Shown here piece after piece: positions 1 to 6,754 of a stretch of 11,428 nucleotides of DNA. Position 1 is the stretch's first letter. Each line of letters begins with the position of its first letter. The stretch covers positions 1 through 11,428 of the forward strand of contig DRGS01000168.1 in the NCBI GenBank assembly GCA_011053245.1, written 5' to 3'. The notes under the pieces are model-generated. The model was not told the DNA's origin. It was given only the letters and a program-made list of their open reading frames with translations, and did no database searches. This DNA is from Phycisphaerales bacterium (GTDB lineage: Bacteria; Planctomycetota; Phycisphaerae; Sedimentisphaerales; Anaerohalosphaeraceae). Position numbers and translations under genes: made by a program.

Positions 1-399
<399 letters not shown>

Positions 400-422
400 T
401 TATCAAGCCCAATACTTGTAAA

Positions 423-439
423 CCCGACAACCGGTCGGG
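423..439 (-). promoter_or_regulatory. Stem-loop in the mreB leader (possible attenuator)
   Basis: CCCGAC and GTCGGG (423-428, 434-439) form a 6-bp stem with a 5-base loop about 40 bases ahead of the mreB GTG. A flanking G-U pair may extend it. On the minus strand it is followed by only three T, so it is a weak terminator or attenuator at best. It could lower mreB transcription relative to the genes upstream. Confidence 0.3.
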
Positions 440-449
440 CAGTTATATT

Positions 450-472
450 TTAAGGGAAAACTTTTCCCTTAA
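450..472. repeat. Perfect 23-bp palindrome (11-bp arms) between the 49-aa gene and mreB
   Basis: The arms 450-460 and 462-472 (TTAAGGGAAAA / TTTTCCCTTAA) are exact inverted repeats around a single C. Such a tight centre is better suited to protein binding on duplex DNA than to an RNA hairpin, although a hairpin with an open loop is possible. It lies 33 bases beyond the stop of the small membrane protein and 66 bases ahead of mreB. Confidence 0.5.
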
Positions 473-505
473 CAAACCGACAATACTAACAGCTTCTTGC
501 AAAAC

Positions 506-655
506 CTATGAACCGACTATCGTCCACGCGGTTCCGTAATGCCCATAGCACTTCATAATGACAAAAACCGCCGTTGCCAGAACCGCAAAGGTTGACAATC
601 CTAAAATAGCGGTATAAAGATCACTTGCTGCAACTGGTTTTCTATTTTTGGCCAT
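506..655 (-). CDS. Small single-span membrane protein (49 aa), hypothetical
   Basis: A 49-codon reading frame from ATG at 655 to TAG at 506. The start of the product is MAKNRKPVAASDLYTAILG: a basic N-terminus, then one hydrophobic span (about residues 16-35, from TAILG to VFVIM) and a short polar tail with Cys, His and Tyr. By the positive-inside rule the N-terminus should be cytoplasmic. A weak AGAAAG lies about 10 bases before the ATG. It begins 20 bases after the stop of the coiled-coil membrane protein gene and precedes mreB, so it is probably co-transcribed with them. I do not recognise the family. Coding status rests on the clean start and stop, the credible membrane topology and the lack of any competing frame. 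Its position suggests an accessory of the envelope or cell-shape machinery, which is inference. Confidence 0.65.
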   Translation of the reverse strand: MAKNRKPVAASDLYTAILGLSTFAVLATAVFVIMKCYGHYGTAWTIVGS

Positions 656-675
656 GACCGAAATTCTTTCTGATA

Positions 676-1521
676 TTATAACTTCGTACTGACGTTATCA
701 CCGATCCTCGGCTGGGCCTCGACCAACTCCAAAACACCAACGGACTTGTCGGTTTCGACATTTGTAATTACGACATCGCATATAAAATTATCGCCGCGGG
801 TAACATAAAACGTCATACCCTTTGTAACACCGTCAGCCGAACCGACAGAAAGCGTTACCAAAGACTGGCCTACGTCACTGATCAAACCGTTAATAACAAG
901 CGAAGTCGGAACACCCAGTGTCGGCCTTGCAGCATATCTTGTCATCGTCACAGTACGTCCGCTAACAACAGGCTGAGTCTGTTTCTGCTCTACGAATGTC
1001 AGCTTCTCAAGAAGCCGTCGCTTATCCGCCTCTAATTGCTGCATCTGAACGACACGCTCATAGAAGCTGGCAGTAATCTCATTAAGCTCTTTCTGAAGCT
1101 GCACAAGATCCGTTCGCGACATGTCAAGCTCATCTTGAGTCAGCCGCTGCGACATCGTCATATTCGCGATCGTCGTCTGCAAACCTTCAAGCACACCCGC
1201 CCAGTTACTGATACGGCTTTCATAATCACGGTTCAAACGTTCGCTGCTGCGAAGCTTCACTTTATTTGCGCTAAACTCGTCACCCATCTCCCGTATACGT
1301 TCGTTAAGAGAATCCACTTCACGCTTCATTTCGCTGGTCTTCTCATTAAAAAGCGTCCGCAGGTTGGCCTCGCTATCCCGGATCGCCTGATTCGTACCAC
1401 GCTCGTTATCGTACATTTCCTTGTAATTATTGGCATTGCCAATATAGATAACAATCGTACCGCACAGAAATATCGAAAACAGGGACAATAAGACTACTAA
1501 AACCTTAGTAAGACTATTCAA
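676..1521 (-). CDS. Membrane-anchored coiled-coil protein with small C-terminal beta domain, MreC-like layout
   Basis: A 281-residue protein, not recognised as a named family. The start is TTG at 1521, because AAAGGAG sits 6 bases upstream; the frame remains open further upstream (to 1584) without an equally good start. Layout: one N-terminal membrane span (about residues 4-27), a long heptad-rich coiled coil (about 34-180, rich in E, R, K, L and Q), a short linker, then a compact beta-rich domain (about 206-281) with GLISDVG, LVTLSVGSADGVTKGMTF and a closing RIGDNVSTKL. That last domain resembles the SH3-like or FlgT-C-like domain seen in many planctomycete hypothetical proteins (from memory). 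The body should lie outside the cytoplasmic membrane. Span plus coiled coil plus beta domain is also the layout of MreC, and mreB lies two genes downstream, but I see no MreC sequence signature. A sigma70-type promoter lies about 110 bases upstream. Confidence 0.85.
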   Translation of the reverse strand: MNSLTKVLVVLLSLFSIFLCGTIVIYIGNANNYKEMYDNERGTNQAIRDSEANLRTLFNEKTSEMKREVDSLNERIREMGDEFSANKVKLRSSERLNRDYESRISNWAGVLEGLQTTIANMTMSQRLTQDELDMSRTDLVQLQKELNEITASFYERVVQMQQLEADKRRLLEKLTFVEQKQTQPVVSGRTVTMTRYAARPTLGVPTSLVINGLISDVGQSLVTLSVGSADGVTKGMTFYVTRGDNFICDVVITNVETDKSVGVLELVEAQPRIGDNVSTKL

Positions 1522-1627
1522 CAAAAACTCCTTTCTGGAACTAATGTCGCAGACGACACGGTTGATTAACCGGATCAACAACATATTTGGTCATCACGCT
1601 ACTCTAATTATCTATAAACTTAATGGG

Positions 1628-1656
1628 ATTCTACGCAATGGAGAAGCTAAGGTCAA
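1628..1656 (-). promoter_or_regulatory. Predicted sigma70-type promoter for the coiled-coil / 49-aa / mreB genes
   Basis: On the minus strand TTGACC (1651-1656) is followed after 17 bases by TAGAAT (1628-1633). Transcription would begin near 1621 and give a leader of about 100 bases before the TTG start at 1521. The match and spacing are good, and the site lies in the gap after the HEAT-repeat gene. Confidence 0.5.
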
Positions 1657-1673
1657 GGTATTTTTATGTTTAG

Positions 1674-1704
1674 AAAAATTTTATTAGCCTTTCCTGCAAT
1701 AAAA
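1674..1704 (-). terminator. Possible weak terminator after the HEAT-repeat lipoprotein gene
   Basis: On the minus strand TTTTATT (1704-1698) pairs with AATAAAA (1685-1679) across a 12-base loop and is followed by five T (1678-1674). The stem is all A-T, so efficiency is doubtful, but the place, 20 bases after the stop at 1725 and just ahead of the next promoter, fits an operon end. Confidence 0.35.
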
Positions 1705-1724
1705 TCAGCCAAAAACAAGGACAA

Positions 1725-2699
1725 TTACCGCGTTAACAGCAAAACAGACTGTGCCGCACACAAACGAACCTGTTTTTCAGGACTATTTAATAATTTAGGC
1801 AAAAATCGAACCAAAGACTCGTCTCTGAGGTACCCGATAGATTTCGCCGCCACCTTATCCGCCATATTCCTGTCCTGAACACCCTGTGAATTCACCGTAA
1901 GATAGTCCACAATGTCCTCCTTCCCGGACGGATCGGACAGCTTCGCCAATTGCTCAGCCGCAAAAAGCCTCACTTCCGGAACATCGTCCATCAGCATCGT
2001 AGCGATTGCGTTTTTCGCTTCGCGGCTCTTCAGATGTCCCATCGCCTTGATACCCATAACCCTGTCGTCGGCATACTTGCTTATCAGCAGCGTCCACAGC
2101 TTTTGATAGATCCCTTCGCCATCCAGCATAGCCAACGCCTCTACCGCCTGAATACTTGCCATGTCACCCGTCCCCGGATCGTTTATCACACTGTCCAGAA
2201 GTTCAAGATTTTCTCGCCATCCAAGCTTACCCAACAAGAGCGCTGCATTTGCACGCACCGCCTGGTCGCGGCTCTTAACCGCATTACGGATAAGTTTACT
2301 GAAATTGGTCCTGGTGATCTTCGTAAGACCATAGGCCGCCGCGATCTTCACATTTTCGTCCTTATCTCGAAGAGCCTTCTGCAATGCCGATTGCCCCGGA
2401 ACATATTTCATATCACCGATAGCAACCGCCGCGGCAAATCGAACTACTATCGATTTATCACCAAGGAGTTTAACAACTATCGGCATAAATTCCCTTCTCC
2501 CGGAAGTCGTCACGATCTCGATCGAACTGGCGCGTATCAAAGCATCACTGTCGGTAAGTCCCGCGCGAATTATCCCGATCGCCTGTCTCCTCATCCCGAA
2601 CGTATCGCTGGCATCCACCTCCTCAACCCGGCCACTTTCATTGCACCCGCTGGCCAGACACACAAACACTAAGATCAAACACGCAAAAATTCTTCTCAT
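1725..2699 (-). CDS. HEAT-repeat lipoprotein
   Basis: A 324-residue protein with a lipoprotein signal peptide: MRRIF, a hydrophobic core and the lipobox L-A-S-G-C with the lipidated Cys at residue 19. After a short acidic linker, residues from about 33 to the end are built of roughly eight HEAT or PBS-lyase-type helical repeats of about 31 residues. Typical units are DSDALIRASSIEIV, DKSIVVRFAAAVAIGDM, DENVKIAAAYGLTKI and VPEVRLFAAEQLAKL. It has no catalytic motif, so it is probably a scaffold or binding protein anchored to a membrane; residue +2 is Asn, not the Asp that retains lipoproteins at the inner membrane in E. coli. The start ATG at 2699 was chosen because it begins the signal peptide; the longer open frame (to 2795) lies within lnt. 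AAAGG is 9 bases upstream. It follows lnt by 5 bases, so the enzyme that would mature it is made from the same message. Confidence 0.88.
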   Translation of the reverse strand: MRRIFACLILVFVCLASGCNESGRVEEVDASDTFGMRRQAIGIIRAGLTDSDALIRASSIEIVTTSGRREFMPIVVKLLGDKSIVVRFAAAVAIGDMKYVPGQSALQKALRDKDENVKIAAAYGLTKITRTNFSKLIRNAVKSRDQAVRANAALLLGKLGWRENLELLDSVINDPGTGDMASIQAVEALAMLDGEGIYQKLWTLLISKYADDRVMGIKAMGHLKSREAKNAIATMLMDDVPEVRLFAAEQLAKLSDPSGKEDIVDYLTVNSQGVQDRNMADKVAAKSIGYLRDESLVRFLPKLLNSPEKQVRLCAAQSVLLLTR

Positions 2700-2704
2700 C
2701 GATA

Positions 2705-4396
2705 TTAACCTTTCAATTTCCGTTTTTGCGCCCCGCCGATACCGGCAAGTACAAGAACAACAATAATTTCCCACGCACATATAGTATCGACCCATTTGCC
2801 GTGTTGACTGAAAAAAGTTATCCGACCGTCCGTATTTATCCTGTCAACGAACCACCCGCTGACCGCCTCACGCTCCATCGCCGCCTCCGGCAGACTCCCA
2901 GCCATAAACCCGTCCCGGATCGCACCCGTAGTATCAATAATGCAGCTAATCCCCGAATTTACGCTCCTCAAAACGCTTATACGGTTCTCGATCGCACGAA
3001 ATACGGTTATCGCAAGCCTCTGGCTCAACTCACCGCTTGGGTATGACCCCTCATCCGAATACCTTGTATACCATCCATCGTTGCTAATGTTCGCTATCCA
3101 GTCGATTTTTTTCCGCCCGTCACTATCCACCACCATCTTACGCGTAACTTCCGCATCAGTATCCTCGTAACATATGAGAACCCCGAAATGCCACACATCC
3201 GCGCCATCCACCACTTCAAATGCCGTATATTCCGTTCCACGCGTAAGATTATAATCATAGTCATAAGGCGAAAATTTCATTATGAACTTATAGATAAACG
3301 GCGCACTATTCTTGAACGGAATATATTCGCCGAAAGGAACAAGGTGTATCTTATCGTATCGTTTTTCATCCTGCATCCCGTCCGGACGATACAGAAAAGC
3401 GGAGTTATACCGGTCCGCAATTTCATAGTCCCCATCTTTCACCACAAGCTCCGCACTATGCGCCCCCACCAGAACATACCCGTTATCTTTCGTATGTTCC
3501 CGGATCATCCCGTCAAATATCTTCGGCCTCGTACCTTCCATGCAAATATCCATGTAGCTTTTGTTAAGCGAACTAAGCACCATCGTCTCCGGCCATGCAA
3601 CGAATATCGCACCCGCCTTCATGCACATATCGCTTTGATCTATCAGGTCAGCAAGAAGCACATCCCCCATCTCGCTCATCTCCTTGGACGCAGGCGAAAC
3701 ATTCGGCTGAACAGAACCGATTACCGGCCCCTCTTCGATAAACTCACCCCCCTGCCCCAGCCGCCAGTTGCCATATATAACTGCCCCCACAACCATCACA
3801 GCAACAACCACAATACCGAGCACATTTGCCGATGAGAGCGCCGCACCCATCTTCCCCTTTCGCCAATCGATTATGATCTGAGCTATCAAACCGTTAACCG
3901 CTGCGATAACGATCGTAACCGCCATCGCCCCGAATATATCGCATATCTGTATCAGCGGAAGATTCGCGTATTGACTATGCGCCAGCAACCGCCAGCTAAA
4001 CCCCGTAATAAGTATCCCCTGCCATGCCTCCGCCCCCCCTACCACCATCACCACCGCCAGAACCAGCGGCACTCTCTTCCTCCGAAGAAACCGCAACCCA
4101 AAAACCATCAGCGGCCAGTACAACCCCAAATAAAGCCCAAGGATCACATAAGCCGGAACCGTCACATACCCGATCCAGTACAAATTCCCTAACCAGTAAC
4201 AAGCAGACACCAGATAAGAAACCCACACCAGCCGCCAAGTTGCTACATCCGACAAACTAACAATAACAAAAGGAACAAGCGCAACCCAAGCCAGAACATG
4301 ACCCCGCCAAGGAACCTGAATAAACGTCAGGCAAACCGCGCTCAACGCATACCAAATAAACACAACCGAAATATTCTTAAGATCAAATTTCTTCAA
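2705..4396 (-). CDS. lnt: Apolipoprotein N-acyltransferase
   Basis: Transfers an acyl chain from phospholipid to the N-terminal Cys of lipoproteins, the last step of their maturation, at the periplasmic face of the cytoplasmic membrane. The 563 residues begin with a multi-span membrane part (to about 210), followed by a nitrilase-fold domain from about 225. The catalytic triad is visible: Glu270 in FVAWPETMV, Lys349 in YDKIHLVPFGEYIPF and Cys409 in FGVLICYEDTD, in the same contexts as E. coli Glu267, Lys335 and Cys387. The NDGWY motif (439-443) and FRAIENRISVLRSVNSGIS (from 466) are also typical. A last span lies near 541-556. It is somewhat longer than the usual 500-520. The start is TTG at 4396, overlapping the methyltransferase stop as TTGA, which suggests translational coupling; no strong ribosome-binding site is seen. 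The HEAT-repeat lipoprotein follows directly. Confidence 0.96.
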   Translation of the reverse strand: MKKFDLKNISVVFIWYALSAVCLTFIQVPWRGHVLAWVALVPFVIVSLSDVATWRLVWVSYLVSACYWLGNLYWIGYVTVPAYVILGLYLGLYWPLMVFGLRFLRRKRVPLVLAVVMVVGGAEAWQGILITGFSWRLLAHSQYANLPLIQICDIFGAMAVTIVIAAVNGLIAQIIIDWRKGKMGAALSSANVLGIVVVAVMVVGAVIYGNWRLGQGGEFIEEGPVIGSVQPNVSPASKEMSEMGDVLLADLIDQSDMCMKAGAIFVAWPETMVLSSLNKSYMDICMEGTRPKIFDGMIREHTKDNGYVLVGAHSAELVVKDGDYEIADRYNSAFLYRPDGMQDEKRYDKIHLVPFGEYIPFKNSAPFIYKFIMKFSPYDYDYNLTRGTEYTAFEVVDGADVWHFGVLICYEDTDAEVTRKMVVDSDGRKKIDWIANISNDGWYTRYSDEGSYPSGELSQRLAITVFRAIENRISVLRSVNSGISCIIDTTGAIRDGFMAGSLPEAAMEREAVSGWFVDRINTDGRITFFSQHGKWVDTICAWEIIVVLVLAGIGGAQKRKLKG

Positions 4397-5349
4397 TAAA
4401 CAAATTCCATGATCCCAGCAGCGACCAGTTCCTTGTCATATTCTTTCCCGTTATTCATTCGCAGCCCAAACTGCTTCGTAAATATCCCTAACAGTTTCTC
4501 GCTCCCTGTAACTTCCTTCGCATCTATCGCAATATCGGCGTAAAGCCGTTTAAGCTCAAGCATCTCACGCGAATCAAGGCTGCCAAAAATATTCTTTATC
4601 ACGACAGCTTTTCTTTTAAGCCCCGCAATTCTCTTCTTCGCATTCTCGACATAATCTTCCGACACATCGATCCCCGCATAATCTCTGCCAAGCTGAACCG
4701 CCGTTGCCGCTGTAGTCCCGGAACCATTGAAAGGATCGAACACAAGATCCCCTTCATTGCTGCTTACCGCTATTATCCTCGCCAAAAGCGTCTCCGGCAT
4801 CTGACAAGGATGCCACGCCACCCGCTCCTTAAACGTCCCGCACACCCGCGAATATTCGTTCCACACATCGTCCGGCATCTTCCCCGCAGGGTTCGCCCGC
4901 TTATCGTTATATGTAAGCTGCCGATCCGACGGAACCCTCACCGCATGATCGTTAAAAGTATAATTGTCCTTATCCTTTATGAAGTAGAATATATGCGTAT
5001 GCGCCCGCGCGAATTTTTGTTTCGTCTGCTGCCCGAACGTATAATGCCATATTATCCAGTTCCGCAAGGTCAGCCCTAACTCTTCACCAATAACACGTAT
5101 ATGCGCTGCGTAATCATCCCCGATAGCAATATAAAACGACCCAGCCGGTTTAAGCACCCCCACACACGCCCCCATCCAATCCCGACTCCAGGCGACATAC
5201 TTTTCGCTCTTAACCTTATCTTTATACTTATCGTACTTATACCCGATATTAAACGGAGGATCGGCAAACACAAGATCAGCAAAAGGCTCTACCCCCTCAA
5301 GAAGCTCTATACAATCCCCGCATACCAACTTATTAGTGAATCTACCCAT
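4393..5349 (-). CDS. Solitary beta-class DNA methyltransferase (N6-adenine or N4-cytosine)
   Basis: Methylates the exocyclic amino group of a base in DNA using S-adenosylmethionine. From the ATG at 5349 the product has 318 residues. Motif IV, DPPFNIGY, is near residue 30 and the SAM-binding motif I, FDPFNGSGTT, near 204. The order IV, target-recognition region, X (HPCQMPETLLARII, about 180), then I is that of the beta class. About 65 C-terminal residues after motif I and its helix (KRKAVVIKNIFGSL onward) look like an extra helical segment. No restriction endonuclease is nearby, so it is probably an orphan methylase acting in gene control, replication timing or repair rather than restriction. 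GTG at 5355 is the alternative start; a promoter -10 box ends directly upstream of it, so a transcript could begin on the ATG at 5349 (see promoter). lnt follows with a TTGA overlap. The target sequence cannot be told from the protein. Confidence 0.9.
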   Translation of the reverse strand: MGRFTNKLVCGDCIELLEGVEPFADLVFADPPFNIGYKYDKYKDKVKSEKYVAWSRDWMGACVGVLKPAGSFYIAIGDDYAAHIRVIGEELGLTLRNWIIWHYTFGQQTKQKFARAHTHIFYFIKDKDNYTFNDHAVRVPSDRQLTYNDKRANPAGKMPDDVWNEYSRVCGTFKERVAWHPCQMPETLLARIIAVSSNEGDLVFDPFNGSGTTAATAVQLGRDYAGIDVSEDYVENAKKRIAGLKRKAVVIKNIFGSLDSREMLELKRLYADIAIDAKEVTGSEKLLGIFTKQFGLRMNNGKEYDKELVAAGIMEFVY

Positions 5350-5355
5350 ACCCAC

Positions 5356-5383
5356 ATAATACAGAACCCACCCCGATTTGCAA
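5356..5383 (-). promoter_or_regulatory. Predicted promoter giving a leaderless methyltransferase message
   Basis: On the minus strand TTGCAA (5378-5383) is followed after 16 bases by TATTAT (5356-5361). Six bases separate this -10 box from the ATG at 5349, so transcription would begin at or next to the start codon. The absence of a Shine-Dalgarno sequence ahead of this gene agrees with a leaderless message. Confidence 0.45.
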
Positions 5384-5702
5384 CCCCAAATTCCCCACAG
5401 ACAGACCGGTTATCCTGAGCTAAGCGGCGAAATGCCAGATGATTTTCTGGAACGAGTATTTATGCGACAGGCTCCGGAGATTTAGAGCACTTTAATATGG
5501 CCTTGTCATGCTTTTCGCACCTTGTTTGGGAAAGGATAACAGGAACACCCCCGCCAGGATTTCTGTTAACTTCTTAAAAACCATTTATCCCTACTGACAG
5601 ACTTTGCCGATCACATCGCCAGCTTTATCAAAACAGATTCAAGACTGGATGTTTCAGGGTAGCCTTCCACTAATGATACCGCAACTGTATGATCCCCTTC
5701 TC
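5384..5702. other. Gene-poor intergenic stretch between the pilin-like gene and the methyltransferase
   Basis: No convincing gene, RNA or repeat was found in 5384-5610. On the minus strand a frame without an opening start, about 5732 to a TGA at 5611, reads like the C-terminal end of a protein (REGDHTVAVSLVEGYPETS and on). It overlaps the end of the pilin-like gene in another frame and may be a remnant; see the findings. No clear terminator is visible. Confidence 0.5.
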
Positions 5703-6575
5703 TTATAAACTCTCCATCCAGGCAGGCCAGGGAGGATTAGGCTGTGTATAGGTATTATCCTTTTCATAGTCTCTATGCCATTTAAGGCCCCATAACTCCT
5801 TGAGGCCGATTTTCCTGACTGCACCGTCCACAAACAGACCGTTTACCCGCCCGTCATGCCGAATAATATTGAACCGCTGCATTGCAGCTGCAAGTGCAGG
5901 CAGATCCCATGTAAGTATATCTTCATAGACAAGCTGCGGCCAATCGGGATTAGTGCCAGCTGTATTATTATTCCTGTCCGGCCACCCGTCAACCCAATAA
6001 CAATCCATAAACGCAGGAACGGTATAAGGCTGTTTAATATTTGTCAACTTCCCCCATATCCGATTATCGCCATCAAACCATCCGCCCGGAGAGGTCGTCG
6101 CCAGCCAGCCATTGGGCGACAAACTGCCTAAAATGACGTCCGTACCATCTACAAGCGTGACACCAGACTCTAAATCAGGAAAACGATTCGGAGCCGCCCA
6201 AGCCTCGTTCACTTCTCGCAGAAGAGTGAAGGTAGTACTTGGCGGCGCTTGTGTAGCTTGAGGGCATAATCGAATTGCAGGGTCGCTATAATATGGGCGA
6301 TAAGGAACCATCCACCATTGGCCACTGGAAAAATCCTGAGTAGGTCCCAGTCCCGGTGCCCATAAACCTGGTAAAGTATCGCCGTTATCGCCCGCATAAA
6401 GAGGGACAATAACTCCCCACTGCTTGAGATTGGACTGACAGATAACCGCCCGGGCTACCCCTTTCGCCTTTTCCAAAGATGGCATCAAAATCGAAAGCAA
6501 TAATGCGATAATAGCGATGACAACCAATAGCTCAATAAGAGTAAATGCAGTTTTATAGGTACGTTTTGATTTCAT
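5703..6575 (-). CDS. Type IV pilin-like protein with H-X9-DG motif
   Basis: A 290-residue protein with a class III prepilin signal: short basic leader MKSKRTYKTA, cleavage expected before FTLIELLVVIAII with Glu at position +5, then a hydrophobic helix to about residue 34. The residue before the cut is Ala in place of the classic Gly, which I recall as usual in planctomycete members. The body carries the family marks: CQSNLKQWG, LYAGDNGDTLPG, and the C-terminal HDGRVNGLFVDG, which is His240 then nine residues then Asp-Gly, followed by LKELWGLKWHRDY and a WPAWM tail. Planctomycetes have many such proteins, thought to be secreted through a type II or pilus-like system; the substrate and role of this one are unknown. 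Start ATG at 6575 with AAGGAA 7 bases upstream; the upstream frame to 6626 has no such site. It stands alone with its own promoter. Two-component neighbours or pilus genes are not in the window. Confidence 0.9.
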   Translation of the reverse strand: MKSKRTYKTAFTLIELLVVIAIIALLLSILMPSLEKAKGVARAVICQSNLKQWGVIVPLYAGDNGDTLPGLWAPGLGPTQDFSSGQWWMVPYRPYYSDPAIRLCPQATQAPPSTTFTLLREVNEAWAAPNRFPDLESGVTLVDGTDVILGSLSPNGWLATTSPGGWFDGDNRIWGKLTNIKQPYTVPAFMDCYWVDGWPDRNNNTAGTNPDWPQLVYEDILTWDLPALAAAMQRFNIIRHDGRVNGLFVDGAVRKIGLKELWGLKWHRDYEKDNTYTQPNPPWPAWMESL

Positions 6576-6631
6576 GCAACCATTCCTTATTAATTGATAT
6601 TTCCCATTTAAACGACCAGAAAACATAAATC

Positions 6632-6655
6632 GGCCTTTTTAGCCTTAATAAGGCC
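6632..6655 (-). promoter_or_regulatory. Overlapping inverted repeats in the leader of the pilin-like gene
   Basis: In the message, GGCCTT (6655-6650) can pair with AAGGCC (6637-6632). Alternatively the overlapping GCCTTA (6654-6649) can pair with TAAGGC (6647-6642), although a 1-base centre makes that one more a DNA palindrome than a hairpin. The elements lie 57-80 bases before the ATG, after the predicted transcription start. They may act as an mRNA structure or a protein site. Confidence 0.3.
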
Positions 6656-6686
6656 CGTATTCCAGCATATACTGAACATGTCATCG

Positions 6687-6715
6687 ACTTTAACACAAAA
6701 CCATTACTTTGTCAA
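6687..6715 (-). promoter_or_regulatory. Predicted sigma70-type promoter of the pilin-like gene
   Basis: On the minus strand a consensus -35 box TTGACA (6710-6715) is followed after 17 bases by TAAAGT (6687-6692), a 4/6 match to the -10 box. Transcription would begin near 6680, giving a leader of about 105 bases. The -35 box and the six bases after it (TTGACAAAGTAA) are identical to those of the GntR promoter. Confidence 0.5.
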
Positions 6716-6754
6716 CAAATTTCTTCCCCCTTCAAGATAATTAAAAAATAAAAA

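Noticed and set aside
1950..2672. Plus-strand frame of 240 residues
   Set aside because: Mirror of the HEAT-repeat gene; composition rich in H, R and T typical of antisense shadow frames.
3188..3835. Plus-strand frame of 215 residues
   Set aside because: Antisense to the well-supported lnt gene; no recognisable motif.
3996..4260. Low-complexity Gly-rich and Pro-rich frames on both strands
   Set aside because: Out-of-frame readings of the C-rich stretch that encodes a hydrophobic span of Lnt.
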